Source: Physcomitrium patens
Taxonomy: Eukaryota > Streptophyta > Bryopsida > Funariales > Funariaceae
DNA: 64,000 nucleotides
NCBI RefSeq assembly: GCF_000002425.4
Contig: NC_037257.1
Location: forward strand, 10,296,282 to 10,360,281
Direction: 5' to 3'
A model generated the notes under the pieces. It saw only the letters and a program-made list of their open reading frames with translations, searched no databases and was not told where the DNA came from. The translations under genes and the position numbers were made by a program. Of the stretch, positions 1 through 11,838 are shown one piece after another. Each line of letters starts with the position of its first letter. Position 1 is the first letter of the stretch.

Positions 1-407
1 TAGAGTCTCAATAAGTCTTGGAGGTAATTATCCAAGTTATTTTAGTACTTTATTGTAATTTTTATTATTTTTATTCTTAAAAACCAGAATCTTGTATGGT
101 TTCTAATCCTATGTATTACTTATTAGAAGCTTATAAATAGTACATAGGAAGTAGAAGAAGTATAATGAAAAAACGTCATGAATATTTTTTTTATGTCAAA
201 AATAAAATCCCAATTAATTTCAATTGATTTATATTCCCAGTATTAAAATGAGATATTGAGAAAAGTTTTATTTTATGATTTTATGATTTTGGTTTTAATC
301 AGAATTTTAAATTAAATTTTAAACCTTTAATCTGCTATTTAAAGTTTTTTCTTAATTAGGATTGTAGCTAATAATTTTATTTTAACATAAATATTATTAT
401 AAGATAT

Positions 408-450
<43 letters not shown>
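408..450. repeat. Compound (CA)n(TA)n microsatellite
   Basis: A run of CA dinucleotides passes directly into a run of TA dinucleotides. This is a common origin of compound microsatellites in AT-rich DNA. Confidence 0.95.
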
Positions 451-2283
451 AAATAAGATTTTATTTAGGCTATTTTGAATAGAAAATGTTATATTTAAGA
501 CCATTTGTAAAACTATACGTATTTATATTTATATTTAAAAATTTAAATAAACACACAATAAGTGATAAAATAAATATACATCAAAGATGAAATTTTGCAT
601 CTAATGAATAAAATTAATTAAACATATTATTACACACCACAAATGCCTTCTTCTAATTTAGTTGTTATAAGATTGGATCATTTTTAATGCTATATTTTAC
701 TCATCAAGTATTTATACTTTTTCAACATTATTTTTTTGATATGAGTTTCTTAAAGAAATTATTAGTAATTTAGCTATCACCGTAAAAATTGGAATATAAA
801 TTCAAAAATATTTTATAGCTTCTATAAAAAGTCTTTAATACTTGTTTTATTGTATGCAGATATATCTTTGCAATAAGAATGATTTTTAGGGGATTTCTTA
901 TAACGATATTCTTAGAGATTATATATCCTATTATTATTATTTTAATTAAAGTTAAATATATTTTTAGTAATTATTATGCTTCTTGTCTTATTAGATCTTT
1001 AAAATAATGCTCTTTGGTGTTATTAAATAGTTTGTAAACTTTTATTATACTCCAAAATAATTTAAAAATATTTTTACAAATGAGCTGATTAAAAGTTTAA
1101 AACTTTGATTATTTATTATTTAAAAAACTATAATAGATTACATGGTCTAAATCTTCTTTGTTTTTTGGAATATTGAGATGTTTCCTATAAATCTTCTATA
1201 TATTAAATCTTTCCTAAGCACTCATTTATTGCAAAAAAAATCAATCACAACATTGTAAAAATAAAAATCATTAGAAGTAAGAATTAGTTATTAAAAAAAT
1301 ATAATTTTTAAATTATAAAATTATTTTTTTTTAAATATGAAGAAATAAAAGATGAGATGCCCTTGTTTTATATAGTGTATAAATATAATAATAACCTTTA
1401 TTTAAATTTGTATAAATGTACTAGTAATGTATCTATTATAATCTTATATATATTAACCCCGCTTTGATTCTAAGACTTCTTTTGATTTAACCCCTTTTTT
1501 GTAATCTATTTCACTTATAGATGGTAGTGATATCTATCTTTCTAATATTTTAATTTATTGTAAGGCTTACTAAAAAATATTTAGAATAAAAATTAAATCT
1601 TCATTAATTATAGTTTGTAGTTAAAATATAATTAAATTTATTTATATTTAAATAAAAAATACTAGATTTTTTTGATGATTGAGCTTTTTATAAGAACAAA
1701 CGGTCTTTATATTATAATAGTGTAACTATTTTTTTTATTAATTTAAAGAAGAAGAAAGATAATATATACTAATATATTATCTATCTTTAATATATTAAAG
1801 ATTACGTTCTAAAATCTTAGTAAAAATTGGAATATATGATTAGATATGATATCACTTAGAAGTCTATTATTTTAATAGATATTATTAAAAATAAACTTAG
1901 TTATTTTTTATATATGAGAGTTCTCATGCAAGATAAAAAATATATTATTTTGATTAAAAAATCTAATATCATAGAAATAGAGTTATAAAAATTTGAAATT
2001 TGAAGATTTATAATTTATTTTATTAAAAAAAATGTCTCAAGTGCTTTAAAATAAGAAGTTTGTAGAATCAATGACATGGAGTCTTTGTCTTAGAAAAAAT
2101 ATTATCAGAATAAACAAATACTTTGTCACATATTTATATTTGAAGTTAATGAAAATCTCTTGGAATATAATCTAAAGTTTTATTATATATGAAGTGTTTT
2201 GGTATTAAAAACTCATATAATGCTTGAAGTGCAGATAATTATACTTAATCTTTTAAAATACATAAAAATATCTTATAATAAAG

Positions 2284-2310
2284 ATATATATATATATATA
2301 TATATATATT
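2284..2310. repeat. (TA)n microsatellite
   Basis: Uninterrupted TA dinucleotides followed directly by a T run. Confidence 0.95.
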
Positions 2311-2764
2311 TTTTTTCATTTCAAGTTTTTTAAAATTATTTTAAATATTATTATTAAAATTATAAAAAAAATATGTAGTAACTTAATTAAATAAAATTTA
2401 TTAAAAAATTAAAATCAACTACAATTTTTGACTTAATAGCTCAAGAATTTTTTTATTTTAGTTTTAAATAATTATTTTATTTAATCAATCCTAATATTAA
2501 AAAAAAATGATAAAACTTAATATTCAATTTTTTTAGTTTTTAATAATCTACATATATTTATAAGAATATATTTTTATTCTTCAAAAATAAAATTAACACA
2601 CTTCTAAGAGATTTTGAATGTTAAATAATGTCCTTTGCAAGATTTTTAACAATATGTTCTTTCAAAGTAAAAATATTATTTTAAGTGATAAGAATTTTGA
2701 AAATATAAATAAATAAGTAATTTTTTTTTCAAAAAATTTAAAAAAAATAATAATAAGAAATACA

Positions 2765-2767
<3 letters not shown>

Positions 2768-2807
<40 letters not shown>
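2768..2807. repeat. (TA)n microsatellite at an LTR edge
   Basis: About 20 TA units. The tract overlaps the point where the copy 1 LTR should begin. Other copies carry a short TGTATATTAAG-like sequence there, so the tract may have expanded from that LTR terminus. Confidence 0.9.
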
Positions 2808-2808
<1 letters not shown>

Positions 2809-3268
2809 CAAAATGAGACTAAAATAGCTATTGCCAAAAAACGAGAAACTAAAGACTCTTAAAACTGGACTAGAAGCAAAAAAAAAAAAAAAAAAAAAAA
2901 AAACGACAAGAGTAAAGGCTTCATTCTTGCATTTATATATAATATCTAACTAAGAGCTACATAGTGATGTTCTATAGGATCTCCAACGCATGTCCAATTT
3001 GTAGCTTATGTGTCTAATCTGCAAACAAGTTTCTTATATGAGCACCATATATCCAACTTATATCATAAGTGGCCAATATGTGTATCACAAGACCAATTGA
3101 TTTGCCTAGTTTTCAATCTATCAATTACATATAAATATGTATAAAGATAAATATAAAGTTTTTAAGAAGCTTTACTACAAGATATTATCAAATTTATTTA
3201 TTTTTATATATTTCTATATATTCATATTATTTAAATAATTATTGAAATAAATATGGAAATTCATGAAA
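2797..3268 (-). repeat. Family A LTR (3' LTR of copy 1)
   Basis: By eye this segment aligns along its length with LTRs at 35,402-35,872, 58,891-59,354 and, inverted, 60,618-61,092. Shared landmarks are an 'atagctattgcc' block, an 'attcttgc..tatatat' block, a 'gttctataggatctcc' block and a terminal segment near 'aaataaatatgg'. In minus-strand sense it should begin TGTCAC, but that end is degraded. A 26-bp A run (2,878-2,903) has expanded inside it. The DNA above it (3,269-3,850) matches the 3' untranslated region found above the 59,354 LTR, which identifies it as a 3' LTR of a minus-strand element. Confidence 0.8.
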
Positions 3269-4118
3269 TTATCTCTCTTTTTAGGAATGAATTCTACAAT
3301 GCATAGAAATCACTTTTTGAAAAAGTTAAGGTCCAAAAAATTATATTTGCCACATATTATGATCTTTATTTCTTTCAAAGCTAGTTAATAGATCTTTTCA
3401 ACTATTGATAGTGTTTTATATCAAAATATGAAGACCACCTTAATATTTGATTATTATTGAGACTTTATTACTTTAAATAAAATATTTCAAATACCATTAA
3501 GGATGATATTTACTTCTAATAATATCACCAAATATAAGAAGTCTTTTTTAAAGTCATGATATCAAATACGTTGTATCTTTTTATTTATTTGAAAAAAAAA
3601 CTTATTCTTCATGAAGGTTTTCATTTCTATTATATTGTCATAAAGGTTATAACAATTCTAATATCTTATTTAGTAACTTATCAAAATATATTTTTTGAAT
3701 CGAATCTTCTGATTATTGATTCTCTATCTCTATAGCGTTATATGTACAAAGAAACTACAATTGAAAATAGAGTGTAGAATGCAATCTTTGTTGAACCTCA
3801 TTTTCTTTATAGCAAAAAAATTCTTAATTCTTTATCTTGGTTTTGATGGATGTTAACAAAAAACTTTAACCTTCTTTGTTGTATTTGTAAGATTTTTAAT
3901 TGGCTTCCATATGCATTCATTAATATCATATTTGTACCAATGTACAAGATATTTCAACCTATTTTGGCATTGCCTTGAATATAAGATTGTTTTAATCTCA
4001 AACTCTTGATTATTATCCAATTCTATAGAAGAAGGTAGCATTTGCATTTTTTTCAAGGTATTCACAATCTTGTATGGCTTAAGAAGATACATTTAAAATA
4101 TAGGATGGATCTTCATAG
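3269..4118 (-). pseudogene. Family A copy 1: 3' UTR and chromodomain end of pol
   Basis: The minus-strand frame at 3,853-4,092 reads as the C-terminal chromodomain of a Ty3/gypsy chromovirus integrase. A patch with E-F-E-I and I-L-Y-S-R is followed by Y-L-V-H-W, then by N-E-C-I-W-K-P and L-T-N-T. That is the usual chromodomain order (acidic lead-in, YLVKW-like strand, E-x-TWEP-like helix start). Chromodomains of such elements bind modified histones and steer integration into heterochromatin. The frame stops being usable upstream because family B is inserted exactly at 4,118/4,119. The rest of this pol continues at 20,539. The 3' UTR at 3,269-3,850 matches 59,355-59,945 and 53,780-54,380. Confidence 0.78.
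4114..4118. repeat. Target-site duplication CATAG (left)
   Basis: CATAG lies immediately outside the left end of family B. The same five bases follow its right end at 20,534-20,538. Five base pairs is the usual duplication for Ty3/gypsy integration. Confidence 0.88.
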
Positions 4119-4241
4119 TAAAACAAGACTAGACTATCTCAAAAATCTAAGATCCTTCCAATCTACAACAACATAAGGCCTCTTCACAAAATACGACAAA
4201 ATAGATAAAAAAAAAACTAAAAAAAACTAAACAAAATAGAA
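4119..4241 (-). repeat. Family B 3' LTR, distal piece
   Basis: This piece matches the first 120 bp of the other LTR (19,980-20,100) almost base for base, including 'gactagactatctc' and 'aaaatctaagatccttcc'. The terminal TG expected at 4,119 reads TA, a G-to-A change. The match stops at about 4,241 and resumes at 6,358, so the LTR is split by an insertion. Confidence 0.85.
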
Positions 4242-6357
4242 CTATGAGCTCTCAATTATACTCTAAAATTTAAATTTTTGTTATTTTCCTATTTTATGAT
4301 AATTAAACATGTTAGATTAGGATTTATATAAGTAGAATTTAGTTTTATAGAATTTTTAGGATTAAAACCCTTGATGGTATAAATTATAACCTAATTCCTT
4401 GAATTAGGTTAATTAGGACTAAAGTAATTAAGAGTTAGAAAATTAGAATAGCAACTTAGTTAGTTTAATAATTTAAAGATTGTTAGTCATTACTGTAAGG
4501 GTTGACTAAAAGCCTATGAATGCATCTATAATCATTCACATGATTTAGGAGTTGGAATTATAATTCTCTAAAAGATTTAACAAAGTTAGCAATGATAATT
4601 TTGGATTTTCCTCCAAATTCGACAAATTCAAGCGGCATGGTTGTTCTTCTACTTAATGGGAGTCTTTTTAATACAATGGTGGCACCGGATTTACCTCATG
4701 GAGTGAAGAAAATAAGATCAGCAACCTCTCCTTCAAAATACAAGAGAAGCAATGAAATTCTCATTTTCAAGAATTTCACAAAAATTGCCAAGATCCTTGT
4801 AAGTAAAAACTTCTATAAAAATTATAATTGAGCATGAATTGAGGCATGTGAGTAGTCGATCTTAGCTAAAAAGGGTGTTTTGAATACAATAGTGAATTTA
4901 GATTTACAAAAAAAAATGCTTTCTTGACCACTTACAAGAGCCATCAGCCTTGGTAATAAGATTGGCTCTTGGATGAATAAAGGCCGTAGATCTAGATTAC
5001 GGATCTTAAAAATCAAGGGTGAAGATGTAGCCACCCTTCTACAAGCCTCCACTCAATTGTATAAGAGAGGCTTGGTTTTCCAAGCCCTCTCTCTCTCTTC
5101 TTTTGGGTGAAGGGCGGAGCCATGCCAAAATTTGGCTGAAACCCTAATCTTAATTTTATTTAGATTTTAATTCTCATTGTGAACCTTGTGATTGTATATG
5201 TATGGATTTTTCATTGTGAAGGATGGTCATTAAGTTTTAAAATATGTTTCATTGAGGTAGATATCTCCTCGGCCTTTCAAATATCCCAAGGGTTTTAAGG
5301 GCCTTGGATTTTCTTCAATCAGAAACTCAGTTTCTTTTTTTTCAATGTGAGATTCTAAATAATTGTAGCTTTTGTTGTTAGCTTTCCGACAAGATAAGAT
5401 TCGCTTGATTTGGAGTAAGAAGGAATTTTTGGTAAATTTTTGAGTTTGAGGGAGTCGACTGCCTTTGCAGTTTGAATCAATCGAGTTTGGAAAGGCATTT
5501 CTCAGTGCTTGATGATTGGCTTTATTTGAAATTTTGGGAGAAATAAGCTTTATAAGCTAAGCTCTAAAAGGATTAAGTTTTGTTGAATTTGAAGACAATC
5601 TGAATTTTTAGTGAATTTCTAAGAGAAGAGGGTTGGTCACCATGGCAGTTTGGATCACTCAACTTCAAAGGAGGAATTCTCACGATTGGATCATTAGATT
5701 GCAACAAGGATTGTTGGAACAAAAGCATCTTCAAGTTAGCCTTGCAACAAGCTAAGAATAATTCAAATTGAAGCCGATTACAAATTTTGGCAAATTTTGG
5801 AGTAGAAGAGGGTCACTACCTTCAATCCTTACGTTTTGTCAAGGTACCTTCGCTTTCACCTCTCTTACTTTATTTTTACTATCATCTTCATAGTGACTTG
5901 TAATCTCTACATTTCACTTTTTAAGTAATAAATTTTAAATTTAACTTTTAACCTTTAATATTCTCAGTTTAACTTTTAATTTTAACTTTTAAACTGAACT
6001 TTTAATTTTAACTTTTTATTTAACTTATAACTTAACTTTTTTTCACTTAACCTTTTAACTTTAAATTTTTAACTTAACTTTTAACTTAACTTTTAATTCA
6101 AATTTAAGTTTTTATTCTTATGATCAATTAATAGTAATAATTTAGTTAATTATTTTTACTATATTTGTATAATATATTTCATTTAACATATTAATTTAAT
6201 GTTGGTAAATATTGCTTGGAAGGCCTAAAAATAATTGAATTTTTAATATAAATATTTAAATTAATCAAACAATTACACAATTAGGAGCTCTTCAATTCTA
6301 CCTCTTGGACTTGTTGTACGGCATAGGTTTCATCCATTGGTGAAATTTGGCCTCATG
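4242..6357. mobile_element. Unclassified 2.1-kb insertion inside an LTR
   Basis: The block separates two pieces of one LTR, so it must be an insertion or the product of a rearrangement. Near its ends lies a direct repeat of about 18-20 bp that begins GAGCTCT and continues CAATT (4,246-4,263 and 6,286-6,305). It contains no long open frame, a CT-rich patch (5,085-5,105) and a degenerate array of TTTAACTTTTAA-like units (about 5,930-6,115). A solo long LTR or a non-autonomous DNA element are both possible. I see no TG..CA ends or clean target duplication that would decide. Confidence 0.55.
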
Positions 6358-6827
6358 AGGACATGAAAGATAAAACTGATCAAACAGATCTGAATACAAA
6401 GATGTAGAACCAAACTATACTAAGAGAAAGGGTCTCAATCCATACCTGACCAAATACCCCCAAAAGGCCTTGGCCAGTCTTATTTATATCTTATCCTACC
6501 ATCCTAGACTTTCTAGAATGTTCTTAGGTAGTAGGTCCTATCTAGATAACCACCTAAAACTTCTCTTCTAGAAAGTCCTATGGTGGCCCGATATAGATAA
6601 CCACCTTAAGTTTCCTTTTAGAAGGTTCTATGGTAGGCTCAACATAGATAATAGTCCTAAGTTTTCTTCTAGAAGATTTTATGGTAGACCCCATCTAAAT
6701 AACTACCCTAAATACTTTTTAGAATATTCTAAGATGGATCTTATTTGGTCTGCTAATCTAATCTCAATTCTAAAAACTTCCATAGTTCTAATTATCTATG
6801 TAATAATCTTATTTATACCATATTACA
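6358..6827 (-). repeat. Family B 3' LTR, main piece
   Basis: It aligns with 20,098-20,533 through 'ggacatgaaaga', 'ccccaaaaggcctt.gccagtc' and repeated 'tctagaa..ttctatg' motifs, and ends in TTACA. In the 5' LTR the same end reads TTATA. The purine-rich minus-strand sequence just inside it (about 6,828-6,842) is a plausible polypurine tract. Confidence 0.85.
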
Positions 6828-8484
6828 ATTAATTCTCTTCCACTAATGTGGAACGTCCTCGTTTTGCTTTCGATGGTATCTCCAAATTGTCTCTTGGCAA
6901 TAGGCGAGGTTTTATGCAGGTCCTATGTTGCATCGTGAATAGGATAACCTTTCTAAAGAACTTTGTACTGAAGTTGTGGACATCTACTCCCACGATAAAG
7001 GTAGCGATGCTCCAAAATATTATCCACTTCATATTCTTCTTGATTATAAAGTACAATTGGTGGTGGTAGTGATTGATGTTGATCCGGAAAGCGCTTTGGC
7101 TCGGTATGAGATTCCTTCAGTTGTAAAATATGAAAGATTAGATGGACTTGAATATGTGGCGGAAGCTCAAGGTGATATGTGACATTAGATATCACTGCAA
7201 AAAATGTGGAAAGGTCCAAGCGACTAGGGTGCTAGTTTTTGGATTTGGATTGGTGTAGCAAGAGGCAAGTTGGAGTTGGAGAATAATACGTGATCACCTT
7301 TCTGAAAGGACTCGTGTTGCTAATGGTTATCCACATACTACTTTTATTAATTTTGTGCAATAAAGAGGCAATGTTGTACCTCTTATAAGGTCGCTATAAG
7401 CCATTGTATAAATTCCTCTATTGCCAAGTTGTTAGTATCAATGAGACGATAAAGAATTTTTGGCATAATCAGATGGTGATTGGTACTAAAAAAAATAGTG
7501 AATGACTAATACTTACTTGAATACTATCATTATAAGAAAAATTTAAGAGTATCAAGTATTTATTCCAATCATTATGATGAACTACCACAAATGCCCATAG
7601 CATATCGTCCAAGGTATGATTTGTATGTTCTATTTGTCCATCTATTTAAAGATTGAAGATAATAGACATAGCAAGTCATATACCTAGTAGATTAAACAAG
7701 GCTTGCTAAAAACTTCTCGTGAAGTGTGGATTTCGATATGAAATGATGACATGACATAATCTATAGTAACAAAAGACGGTATCAAAGAAGACTCATGCAA
7801 GCATTGGAGCATTAATATTCAAGCACATCGTGGCCAAGTGAAGTTGCTTTAAGAGTCGATCCACAAAGATGGCAACCATAATATGATTATGAAGCATCTA
7901 CGACAAACACATAATGAGATTCATAGTCACCTACTTCCAACGTGTCGTGGATAGTAAAATTGGCTAGAATAGCCTAAGAGATGTTGCATTGTTTGCTTTG
8001 TTATGTTGACAAGACTCATAGGAGCATATAAAAGGCTCGAACATCATGATCCAAACTTACCCAAAACTATATTATTGAGATCCATTTTAGGATCTTTTCT
8101 CGTCCCAGATATCTAGATATTAAAATATCATGTCCCTCTTAAAGTATGCGAGTCCAGAGTTTGGCATTGTTGAGTACATAAATTTACTTCTTAAAATAGA
8201 GCAAGCCTTCATTAAGACTGTAATCTTAATATTATAAATTATCCACCTTCAATCAATTGCTAACTATCTTGAAATAAGTATCTCATTGCATAACTTCCTT
8301 CCATTCTACTTTTTAAATAAGATCTGAAATGATACTTCTTATCTTTCGATTTGTCCTTCAAATCTGGTCTTCGTGATAAATTATCTGACACAATATGTTA
8401 TTGCCCTTGTTTGTACTCAAGTTCGATATCAAAAAGCTGAAACTAATCTTTTCAATGATAATGCTACAATTTCATATTTTCCGG
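6828..8484 (-). pseudogene. Family B pol, 3' part: integrase core and chromodomain end
   Basis: The longest clean frame (6,953-7,219) has an integrase C-terminal segment (Y-H-L-E-L-P, H-x-I-F-H-x-x-Q-L-K) followed by the start of a chromodomain (E-Y-E-V-D, I-L-E-H-R). Further upstream, about 7,560-7,760, fragments around D-G-Q-I-E-H-T-N and D-D-M-L-W-A-F-V mark the region holding the catalytic Glu of the DDE core. Several stops and frame changes separate the pieces, so no functional protein is possible. The frame is cut at 8,484 by family W and resumes at 16,803. Confidence 0.75.
8481..8484. repeat. Target-site duplication CCGG (left of family W)
   Basis: CCGG precedes the TGTCG terminus here and follows the CGACA terminus at 16,799-16,802. 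Deleting the element and one copy rejoins the interrupted family B pol. Confidence 0.88.
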
Positions 8485-9748
8485 TGTCGTATTACGTGCT
8501 TTCCTACTCGAGAACGCGCCGGGCGTTTGGCTGTAGAAGGTAGTATGGAGATTCGCCGATAGTCAAGCAGTCTATCAGTTTTTGACTGCTGGAATATAAA
8601 CGACTGCAACAATGTACCGTAAATCTATACGGGTGCTCTTCGACTGCTTGTCGAAGTCCTTTTTGCCCCAGCCGGTAGGTCTCTAGACGTTACAGAGAAC
8701 CCCGTACAACCCAAACTGTTAACCTTCAATACTGCTTTGTACTTACGATCTTGTATCCACTGACTGTCTTGTTAGATTAACCCAATAAATTTCATTCACT
8801 CCGCATACTCAATCCTATAGACACCCTTTTAATCCTTCAATCACAGACGTAACTCGATTTCACAAAACAGTCAAGAGTATTCAAACCCACTTCATTTAAA
8901 AATCCCGATTCACCATTACAACACTGACTTCAGCAGCGATTGCCTCAGTCTTCCCCAAAACTCTACGAAGAAGAAAAATCCAAATCCTATGTCTTTCCTT
9001 CCCCGACCCGAAGCATGAAGCTCCTCTCTATAATTCCCTTGATCTTCAAAAACCTCCCATAAAAAAAACCGAACTGGTAACCTTGCAGAAGCTTGAAAAC
9101 TAGCTCCCCCCTCGATTTTTCCCAAAAAAAAATCCCCCCCCAAAACTATATCCCACCTAACCTTATCCTCTGAATTTCTTCAATCTTCCGTCTTAGATCC
9201 GGAATTGGCTCCCACCTCAAGTTTGGATCCGAAATTGGCTCTCACCTCAACTTGGATTCGAAATTGGCTCTCGCCGCCAAGCTTTCTCCTCCGTTTTTAC
9301 CTTTAAGAAATCCATTTACCGAAAACAACGTTCCCTGAGACGGCACATAGAACAGGACAGCCTGAAACAGAATCGAACCCCGTAATCGGGACCACATTGA
9401 GTCGCCCGACCAATTCAGGTCCTATATTGGGAAAGATGCCCGTAGTAACCTGGATGTTCCCGTAATTGGGTCAAATTGGTCCTCGCGTCAGATTGGCTAA
9501 GATCCGTAGTAAGACCTGGATTTCCCGTAACTGGGTCAAATTGGTCCTTCTCTTCCTGCTGACTCCCGTTATTGGAATCGAACGGGGCATTCCAGTATGC
9601 CCCGGCTGACTGTAACGGAGTCACTGAACCTGACCACTCAGTATTTGTACTGGAGTTGGTCGATGCTCCCAATATTCGAGGTAACTGAATATTAATAAAA
9701 TTCCCCTTTCTTTTTATTTTCACTATATACTCGTGTTACAACACGACA
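8485..9748 (-). repeat. Family W 3' LTR (1,264 bp)
   Basis: It is a direct repeat of 15,732-16,798 plus a 197-bp segment (8,945-9,141) missing from that copy. Its ends are the inverted pair TGTCG/CGACA. Inside are two local tandem repeats: about three 30-bp units centred on 'gaattggctc' (9,196-9,284), and two units of about 64 bp with 'ccgtagtaa' and 'gggtcaaattggtcc' (9,440-9,560). In element sense a 102-codon open frame without an ATG start spans 9,415-9,723. Confidence 0.93.
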
Positions 9749-9760
9749 TCCACCCCCTCT
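9749..9760 (-). other. Polypurine tract of family W
   Basis: On the minus strand AGAGGGGGTGGA lies directly before the TGTCG terminus of the 3' LTR. This is the expected place and composition for the plus-strand DNA primer. Confidence 0.85.
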
Positions 9761-9810
9761 GAACCTGTGCATCCTCCGGTATGCACCAATTTACCCAATT
9801 GCTGTTTGAT

Positions 9811-11838
9811 TCAGAATATATCCCCTACGTCTTTGTCCAGTTCGTCTTCGTCACCTTCATTATCCATATCACTTTCATCTTCTTGCTGCGGAATCTCTGT
9901 ACCTTCATTAAGGTCTTTCATATTCATCTCTGCGTGTCTTCGTTTAAATATTTTTACTCTCTTCCCTGTAATTGGTATTTTCAATTTTGTACCATCTAAC
10001 TCCCGTAATGAGTAAGTCGCATTATCATGAACAGTTGTTACAACATATGGTCCAAACCAACGTTTTGAAAATTTCCGCAAAGTACTATGTTGATTATCCA
10101 GACTATTGTCATAAACAAGTACCCAGTCACCTTCCTCGATTACTTTTGGTCTCAATCGATGTTGCTTATCGAATCGCGCCTTGTTTTGTAACCTTGCTCT
10201 TTTTAACCTTTCCAATGCTATCTGGATATCTTCCGTTCTTTGCTCCAATTGTCGAATCTTAATAGCCAGAAGTTCTTCTCTTGTCAATCCATCTTCCCAT
10301 GGTAGCATATTCCAAGTAAGTACCTTTTCTTCAATCGGCATAATTGGTTTTTGACCTGTCATAAGTTCTACTGGCATATATCCTGTCACCGAACTATGTG
10401 TTGTTCGATCAGCCCATAATGCAAATGACAAAAGCCGTGGCCACTCTTTAACCTTCCCATTATAAGCTTTAACCAATGCTTTCACAATCGGCGGGTGACC
10501 GCGTTCGCTTTTCGCATTCCTTTCCGGATTATAAGGAGTAGTCAGTGATAGTTTAACTCCACATTTTTCAAAGAACTTACGAGCTTCTTGTGCATTTAAT
10601 TCTCCACGATCTGCAGTGATTTTTCCTACGCACCCGTAACGGCAAATGACATCTTCAAGCAAAAACCTACAAATCCCCTCTGTAGATTTTGTCCTCAATG
10701 CTCTTCCTTCTACTTGATTTGATAAATCTTCACGAGCTAAAACCAAATATCTCATCTGCCATAATCCAACTGACATAATAACCAAATCAACAACCCATTT
10801 AAAATGAATAGCCAGAGGATACGTAGGATGAAGACCATCTCGATGTCGGATATTAGAATACGATTGACAGATTTCACATGACTCTACAAATGAGAGCACA
10901 TCTCGATACATATTTTTCCACCAATATCGTTCCTTGAGTTTAGCAAAAGTAGCCCAGATTCCTCTATGCCATGTCCATAAACTATCATGAAACTCCTTTA
11001 ATAATTTTAGTTTTTCTTCCCTTTTGCCTATCACTCGTTGTGGCATCCCAATTCCTTTCTTCGGTCTCTTCCATAAGAATCCATCTCGAAGTAAAAATCC
11101 ATATGCTTTTTTTCTTATTTGTTTGAATTTTTCTGTAGACCAATTCCCCTGCTTAGACAAGGTATTCAAATAATGACCAATATCCAATAATTCTCCTTCA
11201 TAAGCTTCTTCAAGAAATAGCTTGTCTTCTCTGTTGAGATTTGATATTGAATAAAATTTCAATCCGACATCATCAATGTCTTCAACCATTTCGTCCTCCC
11301 TCTCGTATCTTGCTCGAGATAGCATGTCTGCTACTAAATTGTCTTTTCCAGTGATATGCTTAAATTCTGGATTTAATGACTTAATATAAGCAATCCATCT
11401 CAACATTGGAATATTTGGCGTTGAACAGTTAATAATCATTCCAAGCAATGGCAAGCAATCTGTTTCAATTACTACTACTGCCCCAATCAAATAGTCCTTT
11501 TCAGCTTTCATAGCTGAAACGACTCCCCAAAGTTCTCTTTTGACTTGCAAATATGCACGCTGACGAATATTTAAAACTTTAGCCCCAAATCGAACTGCAA
11601 ATCTACTCCCATTCGAATCATCTTGACCCACAGTCCATCCAACGGTAATTGGACTAGCGTCTACAGTAAGAATCACTGGTCTATTGCACTTATAATCAAC
11701 CTTCCTCAATATTGGAGGTGACATCAATAATTTCTTCAATCTTTGCATTACCTGAATATACCTTTCTTCCCATTCAAATCGGTAACCCTTGCATAACAGT
11801 TCATATAATGGATCCGCTATGTGAGCAAAATGAGGGAT
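9811..11838 (-). pseudogene. Family W pol, C-terminal part: RNase H and integrase
   Basis: The frame is open from just after the TAG at 11,839-11,841 to a TGA at 9,811. The first ATG is at 11,748. In order it shows RNase H (T-V-D-A-S-P, then K-R-E-L-W, then E-T-D-C), an integrase zinc-binding segment ending C-E-I-C, and the DDE core (V-V-D-L, then T-A-D-R-G-E-L-N, then N-P-E-R-N-A-K-S-E-R-G-H). A C-terminal domain with W-V-L-V-Y-D and R-W-F-G-P-Y follows. The last 40 or so residues are strongly acidic. No chromodomain is present. It is part of the same polyprotein as the next entry and would only be made by readthrough of the TAG. Confidence 0.9.

Larger units (their letters stand above)
1..2796. 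other. AT-rich DNA without a readable gene
   Basis: The stretch is extremely AT-rich, full of short A and T runs and TA or CA microsatellites, and has no open frame of useful length. It lies on the side of the copy 1 LTR where leader and gag of another family A copy would be expected if the tandem arrangement seen near 59 kb also occurred here. I could not read any gag or pol motif in it, so it is left unassigned. Confidence 0.6.

Noticed and set aside
4592..4831. 79-codon frame inside the 2.1-kb insertion
   Set aside because: Frame overlaps an antisense frame of similar size at 4,822-5,052 and shows no transposase or gag motif.
4246..6305. GAGCTC ends as terminal inverted repeats of a DNA transposon
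   Set aside because: GAGCTC is its own reverse complement; the longer match is direct, not inverted, and there is no matching target duplication.
8953..9146. CCCCAAAACT direct repeats as the cause of the 197-bp LTR deletion
   Set aside because: The deletion joins TGCC to AAAACT and removes the sequence before the first repeat, so recombination between these repeats would give a different product.
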